A program made the position numbers and the translations under genes. 64,000 bases of DNA from the NCBI GenBank assembly GCA_028290285.1, contig JAQGKD010000113.1:1-64000 (forward strand). Direction: 5' to 3'. Source of the stretch: Hyphomicrobiales bacterium (GTDB lineage: Bacteria; Pseudomonadota; Alphaproteobacteria; Rhizobiales; Beijerinckiaceae). Below the pieces are notes generated by a model. The model had not been told where the DNA came from, ran no database searches, and saw only the letters and a list, made by a program, of their open reading frames with translations. Shown here one piece after another: positions 25,821 to 34,822 of this stretch; the stretch's first letter is position 1; each line of letters starts with the position of its first letter.

Positions 25821-26444
25821 ATGAAACGCATTCTCATGGGCATTTTCAGCCTCGCGCTCATCATGGCCATGCCATTGATGCCAGCGCCAGCGGCGGCGCA
25901 GGCCGGGCAAGCCACAGCGATCTTCGCGGGCGGCTGCTTCTGGTGCCTCGAATCGGACATGGACAAGGTGAAGGGCGTTCTCTCGACGACCTCGGGCTAT
26001 ACCGGCGGTGGCGCCGCCAACCCGACCTACGAGCAGGTTTCGGCGGGCAAGACGGGACACGCGGAGGCGGTGAAGGTCGTCTACGACCCCGGCGTCGTGT
26101 CCTACAAGGAGCTGCTGTATGTCTTCTGGCGCAATATCGACCCGCTGACTGCGAACGCCCAATTCTGCGACCACGGCACGCAGTATCGCGCAGCCATCTT
26201 CTACGGGAACGACGAGGAAAAGCGGGCTGCCGAAGCCTCCAAAGCGGAACTCGCAGGGCGGTTCCCGCAGCCGATCGTGACGCAGATTGTCCCCGCCAGC
26301 ACCTTCTATCCGGCCGAGGACTATCATCAGGATTATTACAAGAAGAACCCGGTGAAATATAAGTTTTATCGCACGACCTGCGGCCGCGACCGGCGCCTTC
26401 AGGAGGTCTGGGGCAAGGAAGCAGGCGCGCACGGCTCGTCGTGA
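25821..26444 (+). CDS. msrA: Exported peptide-methionine (S)-S-oxide reductase
   Basis: The 207-residue product starts at ATG 25821 behind AAGGAGGG (25807-25814). A Sec signal (MKRILMGIFSLALIMAM to AAAQ) is followed by FAGGCFWC with the catalytic Cys, TSGYTGG, and FYPAEDYHQDYY. It repairs methionine-S-sulfoxide. The signal peptide places it in the periplasm, which is uncommon for single-domain MsrA. The C-terminal segment TTCGRDRRLQEVWG may supply a resolving Cys. The phosphopantetheinyl transferase gene overlaps its stop. Confidence 0.94.
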   Translation: MKRILMGIFSLALIMAMPLMPAPAAAQAGQATAIFAGGCFWCLESDMDKVKGVLSTTSGYTGGGAANPTYEQVSAGKTGHAEAVKVVYDPGVVSYKELLYVFWRNIDPLTANAQFCDHGTQYRAAIFYGNDEEKRAAEASKAELAGRFPQPIVTQIVPASTFYPAEDYHQDYYKKNPVKYKFYRTTCGRDRRLQEVWGKEAGAHGSS

Positions 26445-27211
26445 TGCGTCTTACGGAAATGACGACGGTGCCCCCGCAGCTCGCTTTCGAACCTGTCGGG
26501 CTGGATGCGGTGGCTCCGGGCCTTACGTCCGGCGAGGTGCAGGTGTGGCTACTGCCGCTCAATGGGCCGCCCGTCGCGCTTGCGCGCCTCATGGAGACCC
26601 TCGACCCGGAGGAGCAGGCGCGCGCCGAGCGGCTTGGCAGGAGAGTTGACCAGCAGGCCTTTGTCGCCGCGCACGGGCTGACGCGCCTGCTGCTCGCGCG
26701 TGCGCTTGGCGCGGAACCCGCAGAACTGCGATTCCAGACCGGACCGCACGGCAAGCCCCGCCTTTCGGGCCGAACCATGCCGTGGTTCAATCTTGCGCAT
26801 TCGGGGGAGTGGGCCCTGCTGGCGATCAGTCCCGATGCGGAAGTCGGCGTCGACCTCGAAGAGATGCGGGATCTGCCGGATCTCGAAAATGTCGCCACGG
26901 CGCATTTCGCGCCCGGGGAGCTGGCGGCTCTGGCGCGCCTCGACCCTGCGCTGCGCCGCGACGCCTTCTACGCGTGCTGGACGCGCAAGGAAGCCCATGT
27001 GAAGGCGCTCGGCCTCGGGCTTCTCGCCGAGCTCGACCGATTCGAGGTATCGCTCGATCCAGGGGCGGCGCCCGCCGTGCTCTCGATCGACGGCTCCGCC
27101 AAGGCTGCGGAGGGTTGGCAGCTGTGCGCGTTCCAGCCGGTTGCCGGATTTTGGGCTTGTGTGGCCATAGAGTGGCCACACGTCGCGTTTCGGGGCTTCA
27201 GGCTCGCCTAG
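26441..27211 (+). CDS. 4'-phosphopantetheinyl transferase, Sfp type
   Basis: The protein has up to 256 residues. It transfers 4'-phosphopantetheine from CoA to carrier-protein domains. The two-lobed Sfp build is visible: GPHGKPRL and FNLAHSGEWALLAI in the middle, GVDLEEMR with the metal-binding Asp and Glu, and WTRKEAHVKALGLGL. No polyketide or nonribosomal synthase lies in the window, so its carrier protein is elsewhere. The start may be GTG 26441, ATG 26444 or ATG 26459; the first overlaps the msrA stop. Confidence 0.9.
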   Translation: MMRLTEMTTVPPQLAFEPVGLDAVAPGLTSGEVQVWLLPLNGPPVALARLMETLDPEEQARAERLGRRVDQQAFVAAHGLTRLLLARALGAEPAELRFQTGPHGKPRLSGRTMPWFNLAHSGEWALLAISPDAEVGVDLEEMRDLPDLENVATAHFAPGELAALARLDPALRRDAFYACWTRKEAHVKALGLGLLAELDRFEVSLDPGAAPAVLSIDGSAKAAEGWQLCAFQPVAGFWACVAIEWPHVAFRGFRLA

Positions 27212-27214
27212 CCC

Positions 27215-27231
27215 AGGGGCAGCACGCCCCT
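27215..27231 (+). terminator. Small hairpin after the phosphopantetheinyl transferase gene
   Basis: AGGGGC and GCCCCT pair around a 5-base loop, beginning 4 bases after the stop. There is no T-run, so termination is uncertain. Confidence 0.3.
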
Positions 27232-27402
27232 CCGGACACGCATTGACAGATTCAACCAGCTGGCCGCTTGTCCGGCGGGTTGACTGTTGCAATCGGCAAT
27301 AGCCAAGCTAAAGACAGAGGGGGTCCACAGCTGATCCGCGTGCTCTTTTCGGATCCAGCCGCACATTTTCAAAGATTGGCCTTGAGCCCTCCGGGATGAA
27401 TT

Positions 27403-28992
27403 TTGACAGACAATAGAAAGAGCCTGCGCAGCTCGTGTTTTTCGCTTCACGACAAAGCCGCGCTGCTGATCATCGGCACCACCACCTTGCTCCGGCTCGC
27501 TGTCTCCGCCTTCAGCGGGTTCGGCAACGACGAGGCTTACACACTCGCCATTTCCCGCCGGCTCGATCTCTCCTATTTCGATCATCCGCCACTGCATCAG
27601 TGGATCGCTTATCTCTCCATGCAGCTCTTCGGAGACGGCGCGGCGGTCCGCCTGCCCTTCATTGCCATGGCTGCCGCTACCTCATGGTTCGTTTACCGCA
27701 CGACGCGCCAACTGTTCGGGGCGCAGGCCGGTGTCTGGGGACTCGTCGGCCTGAATGCGGCCGGCTTCTTCTTCCTGTCCGCTGGAAGCTGGGTGGTGCC
27801 CGACGGCCCCCTGCTCCTTTGCCTCGCCGGCGCAGCCGACGTGCTGACGCGATTGTTTTTTCCGGCGCCAGGACGCCTCGCGTCTCCGTGGCGTTCATGG
27901 CTGGCAGCCGGTGTCTGGATCGGGTTGGCAGGCCTGTCGAAATACACGGCCGTATTCTTCCCCATCGGCGTGTTCTTTTTCCTGTGCCTGTCACGCGAGC
28001 ACCGGGCGTGGCTGCGGCATCCCGCCCCCTACGTCGCCAGCATCGTCGCGCTCGCCTTGGTCACGCCCGTTCTCATATGGAACGCCGACAATCAATGGGT
28101 GTCCTTCGCATTCCAAACGGGCCGTGGCGCCCCCCTTCCCAAGCTGCATCCAGCCCACGTTCTCGCGATGGTGGCTGGACAGGCGCTTTTCCTCTGCCCG
28201 TGGGTGTTCGCACCTCTGTTCGCAGCTCTCGTCTGGGCTGTCAGGACATCGAAGGCGAACGACCCCCTGAGGTTCCTGCTCTGGCTGGCCTTACCTGCCA
28301 TCGTTCTTTTCACCGTCGTACCCCTCTGGGGCCAGCGGGGATTGCCGCATTGGACGATGCCGGGCTGGTTCTTCGTCTTCCCGCTGCTTGGTGTATGGGT
28401 CGCGCAGGAGCGTCCACGTTGGTTCTCGAAGCGCACCTGGGCGCGCTGGTCGGTGAGCCTGACGCTTGCGACCGCTGTTCTCTTTGTCACCCAGGCGCGG
28501 ACAGGCTGGGTCGAGACGCTCGCACCGGGCCTGCAAGGCAAGGGCGATCCGACGCTTGAGAGCTTCAACTGGACCGCACTGCAAGGCGCTGCCGCGCTTC
28601 AGAAGACCGCTGACTGGACGCCGGGCTTCGTGGTGACCACCAAATGGATCACAGGCGGGAAAATCGACCAGGCCCTCAACGGAGATCCGCCGGTTGTGGT
28701 TTTTTCGCCCGACCCGCGCGGCTTCGCATTCGCGCACGATCCCGCCAAGTTCGTCGGGCAGGACGCCCTTATCGTCCTGAACACCAAGAACGCCCGCGAA
28801 GAAATGGCCGATCTCGCACAGTATTTCGAGCATCTCGATACGCCCGAAACATTCTCGATCGGCCGTTCGGGCATGGTTGAAACCACCCTGATAACAGTGA
28901 AAGCGCATCGGCTGACGCGCCCCTATCCGCTGCCTTATTCCCGCAATCGCCAGCTCGGCCCGAAGCTGCTGACCAGCCTGGATCCGCGATGA
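27403..28992 (+). CDS. ArnT/PMT-like membrane glycosyltransferase (GT39/GT83 superfamily)
   Basis: The 529-residue product starts with TTG 27403 behind CGGGA. It has about ten membrane helices. The first periplasmic loop begins GFGNDEAYTLAISRRLDLSYFDHPPLHQWIAY, with the Asp-Glu pair typical of polyprenyl-phosphate-sugar transferases of the GT-C fold. A soluble tail starts near residue 400. The enzyme likely moves a sugar from a lipid carrier to lipid A or another envelope acceptor. A dolichol-phosphate-mannose-synthase-like GT2 gene overlaps it by ATGA and would make that lipid-linked sugar. Confidence 0.87.
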   Translation: MTDNRKSLRSSCFSLHDKAALLIIGTTTLLRLAVSAFSGFGNDEAYTLAISRRLDLSYFDHPPLHQWIAYLSMQLFGDGAAVRLPFIAMAAATSWFVYRTTRQLFGAQAGVWGLVGLNAAGFFFLSAGSWVVPDGPLLLCLAGAADVLTRLFFPAPGRLASPWRSWLAAGVWIGLAGLSKYTAVFFPIGVFFFLCLSREHRAWLRHPAPYVASIVALALVTPVLIWNADNQWVSFAFQTGRGAPLPKLHPAHVLAMVAGQALFLCPWVFAPLFAALVWAVRTSKANDPLRFLLWLALPAIVLFTVVPLWGQRGLPHWTMPGWFFVFPLLGVWVAQERPRWFSKRTWARWSVSLTLATAVLFVTQARTGWVETLAPGLQGKGDPTLESFNWTALQGAAALQKTADWTPGFVVTTKWITGGKIDQALNGDPPVVVFSPDPRGFAFAHDPAKFVGQDALIVLNTKNAREEMADLAQYFEHLDTPETFSIGRSGMVETTLITVKAHRLTRPYPLPYSRNRQLGPKLLTSLDPR

Positions 28993-30143
28993 TGAACCAA
29001 GCCCTGCTGACGGCCGTCACCCCGCCGCCGATCACCGGCCCCAACGGTCCCTTTCTCGAACTCTCCGTCATCGTGCCGACCTATAACGAGGCGGCGAACA
29101 TCCAGAACCTGTTCGACCGCCTCGAACGCGTGCTGGAGGGCGTGGCCTGGGAAATGGTAGTCGTGGACGACGATTCGCCTGATGGCACGAGCCGGGTGGC
29201 CAAGGAACTCGCGGCCCACGACCCGCGCGTGCGCTGCATCCGCCGGGTCAACCGCCGTGGGCTCGCAGGTGCCGTCGTCGAGGGTGTTCTGGCATCGAGC
29301 GCTCCGTATTTCGCCGTGATCGACGGCGACCTTCAGCATGACGAATCCATCCTGCCGCAGATGCTTCAACAGATGCGCGGCGGGACGGTCGACATCGTCG
29401 TCGGCTCACGGCTCGAGGCCGCCAGCTTCAGCCAGGGTTTGTCGCCGATCCGAAAGGTCCTGAGCGACACGGGCAGCGGGCTGGTGCGGATGCTGACGCA
29501 TGTCGGCATCACCGATCCAATGAGCGGGTTCTTCATGACCCGGCGGGACATCGTCGAGAATGTCGCGCCGAAACTGTCGGACTACGGCTTCAAGATCCTC
29601 GTCGACATCCTGATCTGCTCGCCCGCCACCATCCGGGTGGCAGAAGTGCACTATGTCTTCCGCAAGCGGGAGGCCGGAGAAAGCAAGCTCAGCGTGCTGG
29701 TCGCCTTCGATTTCCTCGATCTCATCATACACCACCTTTTCCGGGGCATCCTGCCGCCGCGTTTCGTGGCCTTCGCGATGGTCGGCTCGATCGGCGTGGT
29801 GGTCCATCTGGCGGTGCTGCGGACCCTTATGACTGCCGTGCCTGCGCTCGATTTCAGCTCGCAGCAGGTGTTTGCGACGCTTGTCGCGATGTGCGGCAAC
29901 TTCGTGCTCAACAATCAGTTCACCTATCGCGACCGCCGCTACAAGGGCTGGCGCGTGGTGCCGGCCTTCGCGCTCTTCTCCGTCGCCTGCGGCATCGGCA
30001 TCGTCGCCAATGCGGGCATCGCCTCGTGGATCTACGCCGGCCAGCATCTCTGGTGGGTGGCGGGACTAGCGGGCGTGCTGGTCGGCGTTGTCTGGAACTA
30101 CGCGATCAGCAGCTCGTTCGTCTGGGCGCGAAGCCGCCGCTGA
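28989..30143 (+). CDS. GT2 polyprenyl-phosphate glycosyltransferase fused to GtrA domain
   Basis: The 384-residue fusion has an N-terminal DPM1-like glycosyltransferase: VIVPTYNEAANI, then VVDDDSPDGT and DGDLQHDE, the nucleotide-sugar and metal site, in residues 25-245. A GtrA-like domain of four membrane helices covers about 255-380 (FVAFAMVGSIGVVVHL, then NFVLNNQFTYRDRRY). The first half should load a sugar onto a polyprenyl phosphate and the second may flip it. Both halves in one chain are common in this family. It is coupled to the GT-C transferase gene upstream. Confidence 0.9.
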   Translation: MMNQALLTAVTPPPITGPNGPFLELSVIVPTYNEAANIQNLFDRLERVLEGVAWEMVVVDDDSPDGTSRVAKELAAHDPRVRCIRRVNRRGLAGAVVEGVLASSAPYFAVIDGDLQHDESILPQMLQQMRGGTVDIVVGSRLEAASFSQGLSPIRKVLSDTGSGLVRMLTHVGITDPMSGFFMTRRDIVENVAPKLSDYGFKILVDILICSPATIRVAEVHYVFRKREAGESKLSVLVAFDFLDLIIHHLFRGILPPRFVAFAMVGSIGVVVHLAVLRTLMTAVPALDFSSQQVFATLVAMCGNFVLNNQFTYRDRRYKGWRVVPAFALFSVACGIGIVANAGIASWIYAGQHLWWVAGLAGVLVGVVWNYAISSSFVWARSRR

Positions 30144-30220
30144 GGCGGTCTCGCCTGGTGCCCACGTTTTCCGAATGCCGCACGGCGCGCGTATCATCAT
30201 GCCGGAAGGGATGAGTTTGC

Positions 30221-31147
30221 GTGTTCAGAACCCGGTTCAGCTTGTTCGCAGCACTCTTGGTGCTCACCGCCACCTCTTCCGCGGAGGCGTCGAGCGTCCG
30301 CGAGCAGGAGACGCAATCGCGCTCCCCCGAGTGCCACAACCCAAATGCGCTGGGTACCTCACGCATAATGGACGTCGGCACATCGGGCGGGCTCGATGTG
30401 GGCCTGAAGACCTACCCGCAAACGCTCCCCTTGGCGGGCAAGGAAGTGGTCCTGACGTTCGACGATGGACCCATGCCTGGCTCGACCGAAAAGGTTCTCG
30501 ATGCCCTGAGCGCGGAATGCGTCCGGGCGACCTTCTTCGTGGTAGGCCGGAATGCCTCGGAACATCCCAGTCTCGTCCGTCGGGAAATCGCGGAGGGCCA
30601 TACGGTCGGCCACCATTCCTGGTCGCATCCGGCAAAGACGCTGCGGGGAATCAGCGAGGTGGCGGCCCAGGCCGAAATCGTGCGCGGCATCTCCGCTGTC
30701 CAGGAAGCCGCGGGGGGGAAGCCCTATTCGGATGGCAGGCCGATCGTGCCGTTCTTCCGGTTTCCAGGCTTCGCCGATACTGCCCCTCTTAACTCCTGGC
30801 TTCAGGCACGGGACATCGCAGTCTTCGGCACAGACCTTTGGGCGTCGGACTGGAATCCCATGTCGGCTGCGGTCGAATTGCGCCTGGTCATGCAGCGTCT
30901 GGACCACGCGCGTCGGGGCATCATCCTGTTCCACGACACGCGCCCCCAGACGGCCGAAATGCTGCCCGCCTTCTTGAGGGAACTGAAAGCCCGTGGCTAC
31001 CGCGTGGTCCACATGGTTCCGGGAAGCGGCAAGAGCGCCGTGGGTGCTGCGCCGCCGGGGTGGACGTCTGAAACCGAGGCCATTCTCACGCATGTCATGC
31101 CGCGCCTGCTCAAGGCGAGCGGTCCAGCTGCCAAGCACGGGATGTGA
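30221..31147 (+). CDS. Polysaccharide deacetylase (NodB/CE4 family), exported
   Basis: The 308-residue product starts at GTG 30221, 11 bases after GGAAGGG. A Sec signal ends near SSAEAS (about 24). The NodB domain shows TFDDGP with the catalytic and metal-binding Asp pair, HHSWSHP with the metal His residues, RFPGF with the Arg, and ILFHDT. It probably removes N- or O-acetyl groups from an envelope polysaccharide. It follows the two glycosyltransferase genes on the same strand after 77 bases, so a joint role in surface glycan assembly is likely. Confidence 0.9.
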   Translation: MFRTRFSLFAALLVLTATSSAEASSVREQETQSRSPECHNPNALGTSRIMDVGTSGGLDVGLKTYPQTLPLAGKEVVLTFDDGPMPGSTEKVLDALSAECVRATFFVVGRNASEHPSLVRREIAEGHTVGHHSWSHPAKTLRGISEVAAQAEIVRGISAVQEAAGGKPYSDGRPIVPFFRFPGFADTAPLNSWLQARDIAVFGTDLWASDWNPMSAAVELRLVMQRLDHARRGIILFHDTRPQTAEMLPAFLRELKARGYRVVHMVPGSGKSAVGAAPPGWTSETEAILTHVMPRLLKASGPAAKHGM

Positions 31148-31149
31148 AA

Positions 31150-31611
31150 TCAGCGAGGCGGCTCGGGTTCCCAGTTCATCGAGATCGTCTTCAGCCCCGA
31201 GTTTGGATTTGTCCCATCGCCTGTCTCGACAAAGCCCTCGCGTCGATAAAACGCGATCGCGCGATGGTTGTCGGTGTTGACGTCGAGATGGACACCCTTC
31301 GGGCAGGCAGCCTTCACGGCCTGAAGGAGGCGGTGAGCGATTCCTGTTCCGAATGACACGCTGGCAACAGCGATCTGATCGAGACAGCCCGAGGCTGGAT
31401 CGAAGGTCACGAACCCGAGCAGCGCGCCTTTGTTCTTCAGGAAAACCGTAGCTGGCCAGGCGGCGAGGCGAGCCAGCAGCCAGTCGCGACGGGCCACGAA
31501 GTCGATATGCGGCATGACCTCGGTCCAACTCGCGACCCAGAGGTCTGCGATGGCTTCGAGATCGGCGCGCGAGGGATCGGAGGCCAAGTCTGCGTCTTGA
31601 TCGATTGGCAT
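31150..31611 (-). CDS. GNAT-family N-acetyltransferase
   Basis: The 153-residue product starts at ATG 31611 (MPIDQDADL); TTG 31620 is an alternative. The acetyl-CoA site is visible as IAVASVSFGTGIAHRLLQAVK, and the C-terminal NTDNHRAIAFYRREGF is the usual GNAT motif B. The substrate cannot be told. It converges on the deacetylase gene with 2 bases between the stops. Confidence 0.88.
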   Translation of the reverse strand: MPIDQDADLASDPSRADLEAIADLWVASWTEVMPHIDFVARRDWLLARLAAWPATVFLKNKGALLGFVTFDPASGCLDQIAVASVSFGTGIAHRLLQAVKAACPKGVHLDVNTDNHRAIAFYRREGFVETGDGTNPNSGLKTISMNWEPEPPR

Positions 31612-31781
31612 TGGTGTCAACCAGCGAGCGAAATCGCAGCATCCACGATACTGGCCTGGCGATCAACGAGCCAGGCGCGCAACGAAGGGCTGATGAAGAG
31701 CCTGCTCGGCGCCTACGAGCAGGCTGAAGCGTTCAGCCTCCCTTTCGACCGGTTCTCCATCCGCCGTTGAGCATTCGGCTT

Positions 31782-33134
31782 CTACGAAACCGCGTCCGCC
31801 TTCTTATGGGCATAGCGGCTCGCAGGCACCTTCAGCCCGAGATTGTCGCGCAGCGTGTGGCCCTCGTATTTCGTCCTGTAAATGCCCCTGCGTTGCAGTT
31901 CGGGCACCACGAGATCCACGAAATCGTCGAGACCGCCGGGGAGATAAGGCGCGATGAAATTAAAGCCGTCGGCCCCGCCCTTTACAAACCATTCCTCCAT
32001 CTTGTCGACGATCTGCGAGGGCGTGCCGACCAGCGAGAAGTGGCCCCGCGTCGAGCAGAATTTTTGATAGAGCTGGCGGATGCTCAGGTTGTCGCGCTGC
32101 GCGGCGGAGACCAGCGTGTCCACGCGGCTGCTCAGAACATTGCTTTGGGGAATTTCCGGCACAGGGCCATCGATCGGATAGGGCGAAAAGTCAAAACCCA
32201 TCTTGCGAGAGAGCACGGCGACACCGATTTCCGGATGGATGAGATCCTGCAGCGCCTGGAACTTGTCCTGCGCCTCCTGCTCGGTTCGGCCAACGATGAC
32301 GGACAGGCCGGGCATGATCTTCAGATCGTCCGGCTCGCGGCCATACTTGGCCATGCGCCCTTTCACGTCGGTATAGAAGGCCTTCGCGGCATCGAGTTCC
32401 TCATGCGCCGTGAACACCACTTCCGCCGTTTCGGCCGCGAGCTCCCGGCCGTCGTCGGAGGCTCCGGCCTGCACGATGACAGGCTGTCCCTGCGGGGATC
32501 TCGCGACATTCAGCGGACCCTTCACATCGTAATATTTTCCATGATGATTGAGGATGTGCATCTTCTCAGTGTCAAAGAACACGCCCGATTCCCGGTCTCG
32601 GATGAACGCGTCGCCATCCCAGCTGTCCCAAAGGGCGCGCACGATCTCGGTGAATTCCTGCGCCTTTTTGTAACGTTCGGCCTTGGGCAGATGAGGCTCG
32701 CTGCCAAAATTCTCGGCGACCGCGGGGTTGCCCGTCGTCACGATGTTCCAGCCGCCGCGACCGCCGCTGACGAGATCGAGCGAGGCGAATCTGCGGGCGA
32801 GCGCATAGGGCTCCTCGAAGCTGGTGCTCGCCGTGCAGACAAGGCCGATGTTCTTTGTGAAGCCGGCCAGCGCGACGAGAAGAGTGAAGGGCTCGATCCA
32901 TGCAACGTAATGGGTGCGATGTAGCCCTTCGGGCTCCGCCGTGAAGGACGTCGCGCTGTCGGCCGAGAAGATCATGTCGAAGAGGCCACGCTCTGCGGTC
33001 TGGGCCAGTTGCACGAAATGCGGAAAGTTTTCGCCCGCATCCGCCTGCGCCTCAGGGTGACGCCAGGACCCGATGTGATGACCGCAGGGACGAATGAACA
33101 TCCCGAGCTTCATCTTGCTTTTGACGTCCGCCAT
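31782..33134 (-). CDS. LLM-class flavin monooxygenase, NtaA/SnaA/DszA family
   Basis: The 450-residue product starts at ATG 33134, 8 bases after GGAGG. The TIM-barrel of bacterial luciferase type is recognisable: MKLGMFIRPCGHHIGSWRHP at the start, SGGRGGWNIVTTGN in the middle, and GPLNVARSPQGQPVIVQAGAS. Members use reduced FMN from a separate reductase to oxidise nitrilotriacetate, sulfones or other compounds. A flavin reductase at 47301 is the only candidate partner here, 13 kb away. The substrate is unknown. It stands upstream of the catabolic island and may or may not belong to it. Confidence 0.9.
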   Translation of the reverse strand: MADVKSKMKLGMFIRPCGHHIGSWRHPEAQADAGENFPHFVQLAQTAERGLFDMIFSADSATSFTAEPEGLHRTHYVAWIEPFTLLVALAGFTKNIGLVCTASTSFEEPYALARRFASLDLVSGGRGGWNIVTTGNPAVAENFGSEPHLPKAERYKKAQEFTEIVRALWDSWDGDAFIRDRESGVFFDTEKMHILNHHGKYYDVKGPLNVARSPQGQPVIVQAGASDDGRELAAETAEVVFTAHEELDAAKAFYTDVKGRMAKYGREPDDLKIMPGLSVIVGRTEQEAQDKFQALQDLIHPEIGVAVLSRKMGFDFSPYPIDGPVPEIPQSNVLSSRVDTLVSAAQRDNLSIRQLYQKFCSTRGHFSLVGTPSQIVDKMEEWFVKGGADGFNFIAPYLPGGLDDFVDLVVPELQRRGIYRTKYEGHTLRDNLGLKVPASRYAHKKADAVS

Positions 33135-33239
33135 CCCTCGAGCCTCCGCTTTTTGTCTTCTGAATTGTTCTTGAGTTGATTCATAACCGCCGAAGGGCCT
33201 CGACGCCATTCAATCTTCCCTGGGGCAAATTCCCGGGCA

Positions 33240-34325
33240 TCATGCAGCGGCGGGAGCAACCGGGGAGGCGAATGTAATCGTCACGCTCATTCCTGTATCG
33301 CGAACGGAGGATACCTCGATTTCGGCCTTCGCATTCTGCCTAAGAGATCGCACGATCAACGCACTCAGTTTGCCCGGCTTCGGCCATGTCACGTTTTCGG
33401 GGAGGCCCAGCCCGTCGTCGGCGACGGTAATGCGGCAGCCGCCATTTTCAACAAAGCTGTGAAGTGAAATCGTTCCACCCTCACGGCCCCGAAACGCATG
33501 CTTGAGTGAGTTGGTGAGGAGTTCGTTGACCACGAGGCCCGTCGGCATGGCGACGTTGATCGACACCGGCCATGTATCCACCTGCAGATCGAGGCGAATC
33601 CCCTGCGGGGCATGCGCGCGAATGACGGCGGATGCGATCTGGCTGAGATAGACGCCCAGATCGACGACGTCTTCGTGAGTTTCCTCCGAAAGTGAAGCGT
33701 AGAGCAGCGCCAGAGCTTCCACTCTGCCCGCCAGCCGATGAAAACGTTCATCCGCCGGTCCCTCATGCTGATTCCGGGTCTCCATGCGAATGAGGCCGGT
33801 TATCATCTGCAGATTGTTTTTCACCCGATGCTGCAGTTCACGCAGCAACGTGTCCTTTTCCCGAATGAGATCGATCAGAGCGCCTTGCGCCGCCTCTTCG
33901 GCGGTTGCTTTCTGCACCAGAGCAACGAGCCTGAAGACGGGTTGTCCTTGTTCGTCCTCAATGACGTTCGACCAGGCGTCTACTGTGCGCGTGCCACCCT
34001 CGTTCTCGATCGAGAAAGCCCCCAGGTAATCCTGGTCAGCGACAATCTCTGTTCCGAGCGTCCTCTCGTCCCCCAGAGCCGAAGCGACGCCGGGGATCTT
34101 GTCCCAGAAGTTACCGACCAGATCCGTGGCTGAGCGCGCCGTCAACCGCTCGAACTCGACATTCACGTAGACGATCCGTTCGGAGGGCAAAAGCTCAGCC
34201 ACCGCGATCGACACGGGAACATGGTCGAGGAACTCCTTGAACTGATCGCTTTCAAGGGCATCCGCGAGCGAGGGCGTTGCGAGCAAGTTCGAGACCTGCT
34301 CCGGCTCATTCCCGTCCGTTGTCAT
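33240..34325 (-). CDS. Sensor histidine kinase with PAS and HisKA_2 domains
   Basis: This 361-residue soluble kinase has an N-terminal PAS domain (about 25-140, IVYVNVEFERLTARSATDLVG). A HisKA_2 dimerisation domain has its phospho-His in ELQHRVKNNLQM, near residue 165. The ATPase domain shows VVNELLTNSLKHAF (N box) and VADDGLGLPE (G1 box). HisKA_2 kinases are common in alphaproteobacteria and often serve the general stress response or light sensing. The FMN-binding Cys motif of LOV domains is absent. There is no membrane segment and no response regulator beside it. Confidence 0.92.
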   Translation of the reverse strand: MTTDGNEPEQVSNLLATPSLADALESDQFKEFLDHVPVSIAVAELLPSERIVYVNVEFERLTARSATDLVGNFWDKIPGVASALGDERTLGTEIVADQDYLGAFSIENEGGTRTVDAWSNVIEDEQGQPVFRLVALVQKATAEEAAQGALIDLIREKDTLLRELQHRVKNNLQMITGLIRMETRNQHEGPADERFHRLAGRVEALALLYASLSEETHEDVVDLGVYLSQIASAVIRAHAPQGIRLDLQVDTWPVSINVAMPTGLVVNELLTNSLKHAFRGREGGTISLHSFVENGGCRITVADDGLGLPENVTWPKPGKLSALIVRSLRQNAKAEIEVSSVRDTGMSVTITFASPVAPAAA

Positions 34326-34554
34326 TGTAATGGGCGGCTCTCATTTAATGGGGCACGGATACCCGCGCAACCGTTCGTAGCAATCAAAGAGGGAAGAGTC
34401 ACGGCGGGCGTCAAAGATCACCAAGTGAATGGCTCAGGCGCAGGTGAAGGTTATCCAGGATAGGTGGCGCGTTCAGCCTTGCGTTTGGCCCAGGCAGGAA
34501 GATAAGCATTCGCCGGAAAACGTGAGAACCGACATCCGCAGGGACAGCACCGAC

Positions 34555-34737
34555 ATGGCAGGTTTAAAGGGCAAGCGCGGCTTTATCGACAAGGATCGTC
34601 TCGACCTGTCGGAAAGACAAGCCGTCGAATACTGGATGAAGAAGTGGGGCGTTACGCGCGATCAGCTCACGGCTGCCCATCGAAAGGTAGGTTTGCATGT
34701 GAAGGATATTGCCGCAGAACTCGGCAAGAAGCGCTGA
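34555..34737 (+). CDS. DUF3606 small protein
   Basis: The 60-residue basic protein starts at ATG 34555 behind CAGGGA. The sequence DLSERQAVEYWMKKWGVTRDQL followed by LHVKDIAAELGKKR is the DUF3606 signature: two short helices seen in many Rhizobiales small proteins. No function is known. It lies alone between the kinase gene and the catabolic island. Confidence 0.8.
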   Translation: MAGLKGKRGFIDKDRLDLSERQAVEYWMKKWGVTRDQLTAAHRKVGLHVKDIAAELGKKR

Positions 34738-34822
34738 CCTGGAGCTGCTGTTGGTCCCCAAGCGACCATAAGCTTGGCAGCCAAGCGAGCGATGGCCACG
34801 GCCTCCTGGCCGGCAAACAGCT

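Noticed and set aside
31621-31781. Gene remnant ending in LLGAYEQAEAFSLPFDRFSIRR-like codons, with a 7-bp stem at 31654-31676
   Set aside because: The frame is short, has no recognisable family and no good start; the stem lacks a T-run. It may be debris, but I cannot support a call.
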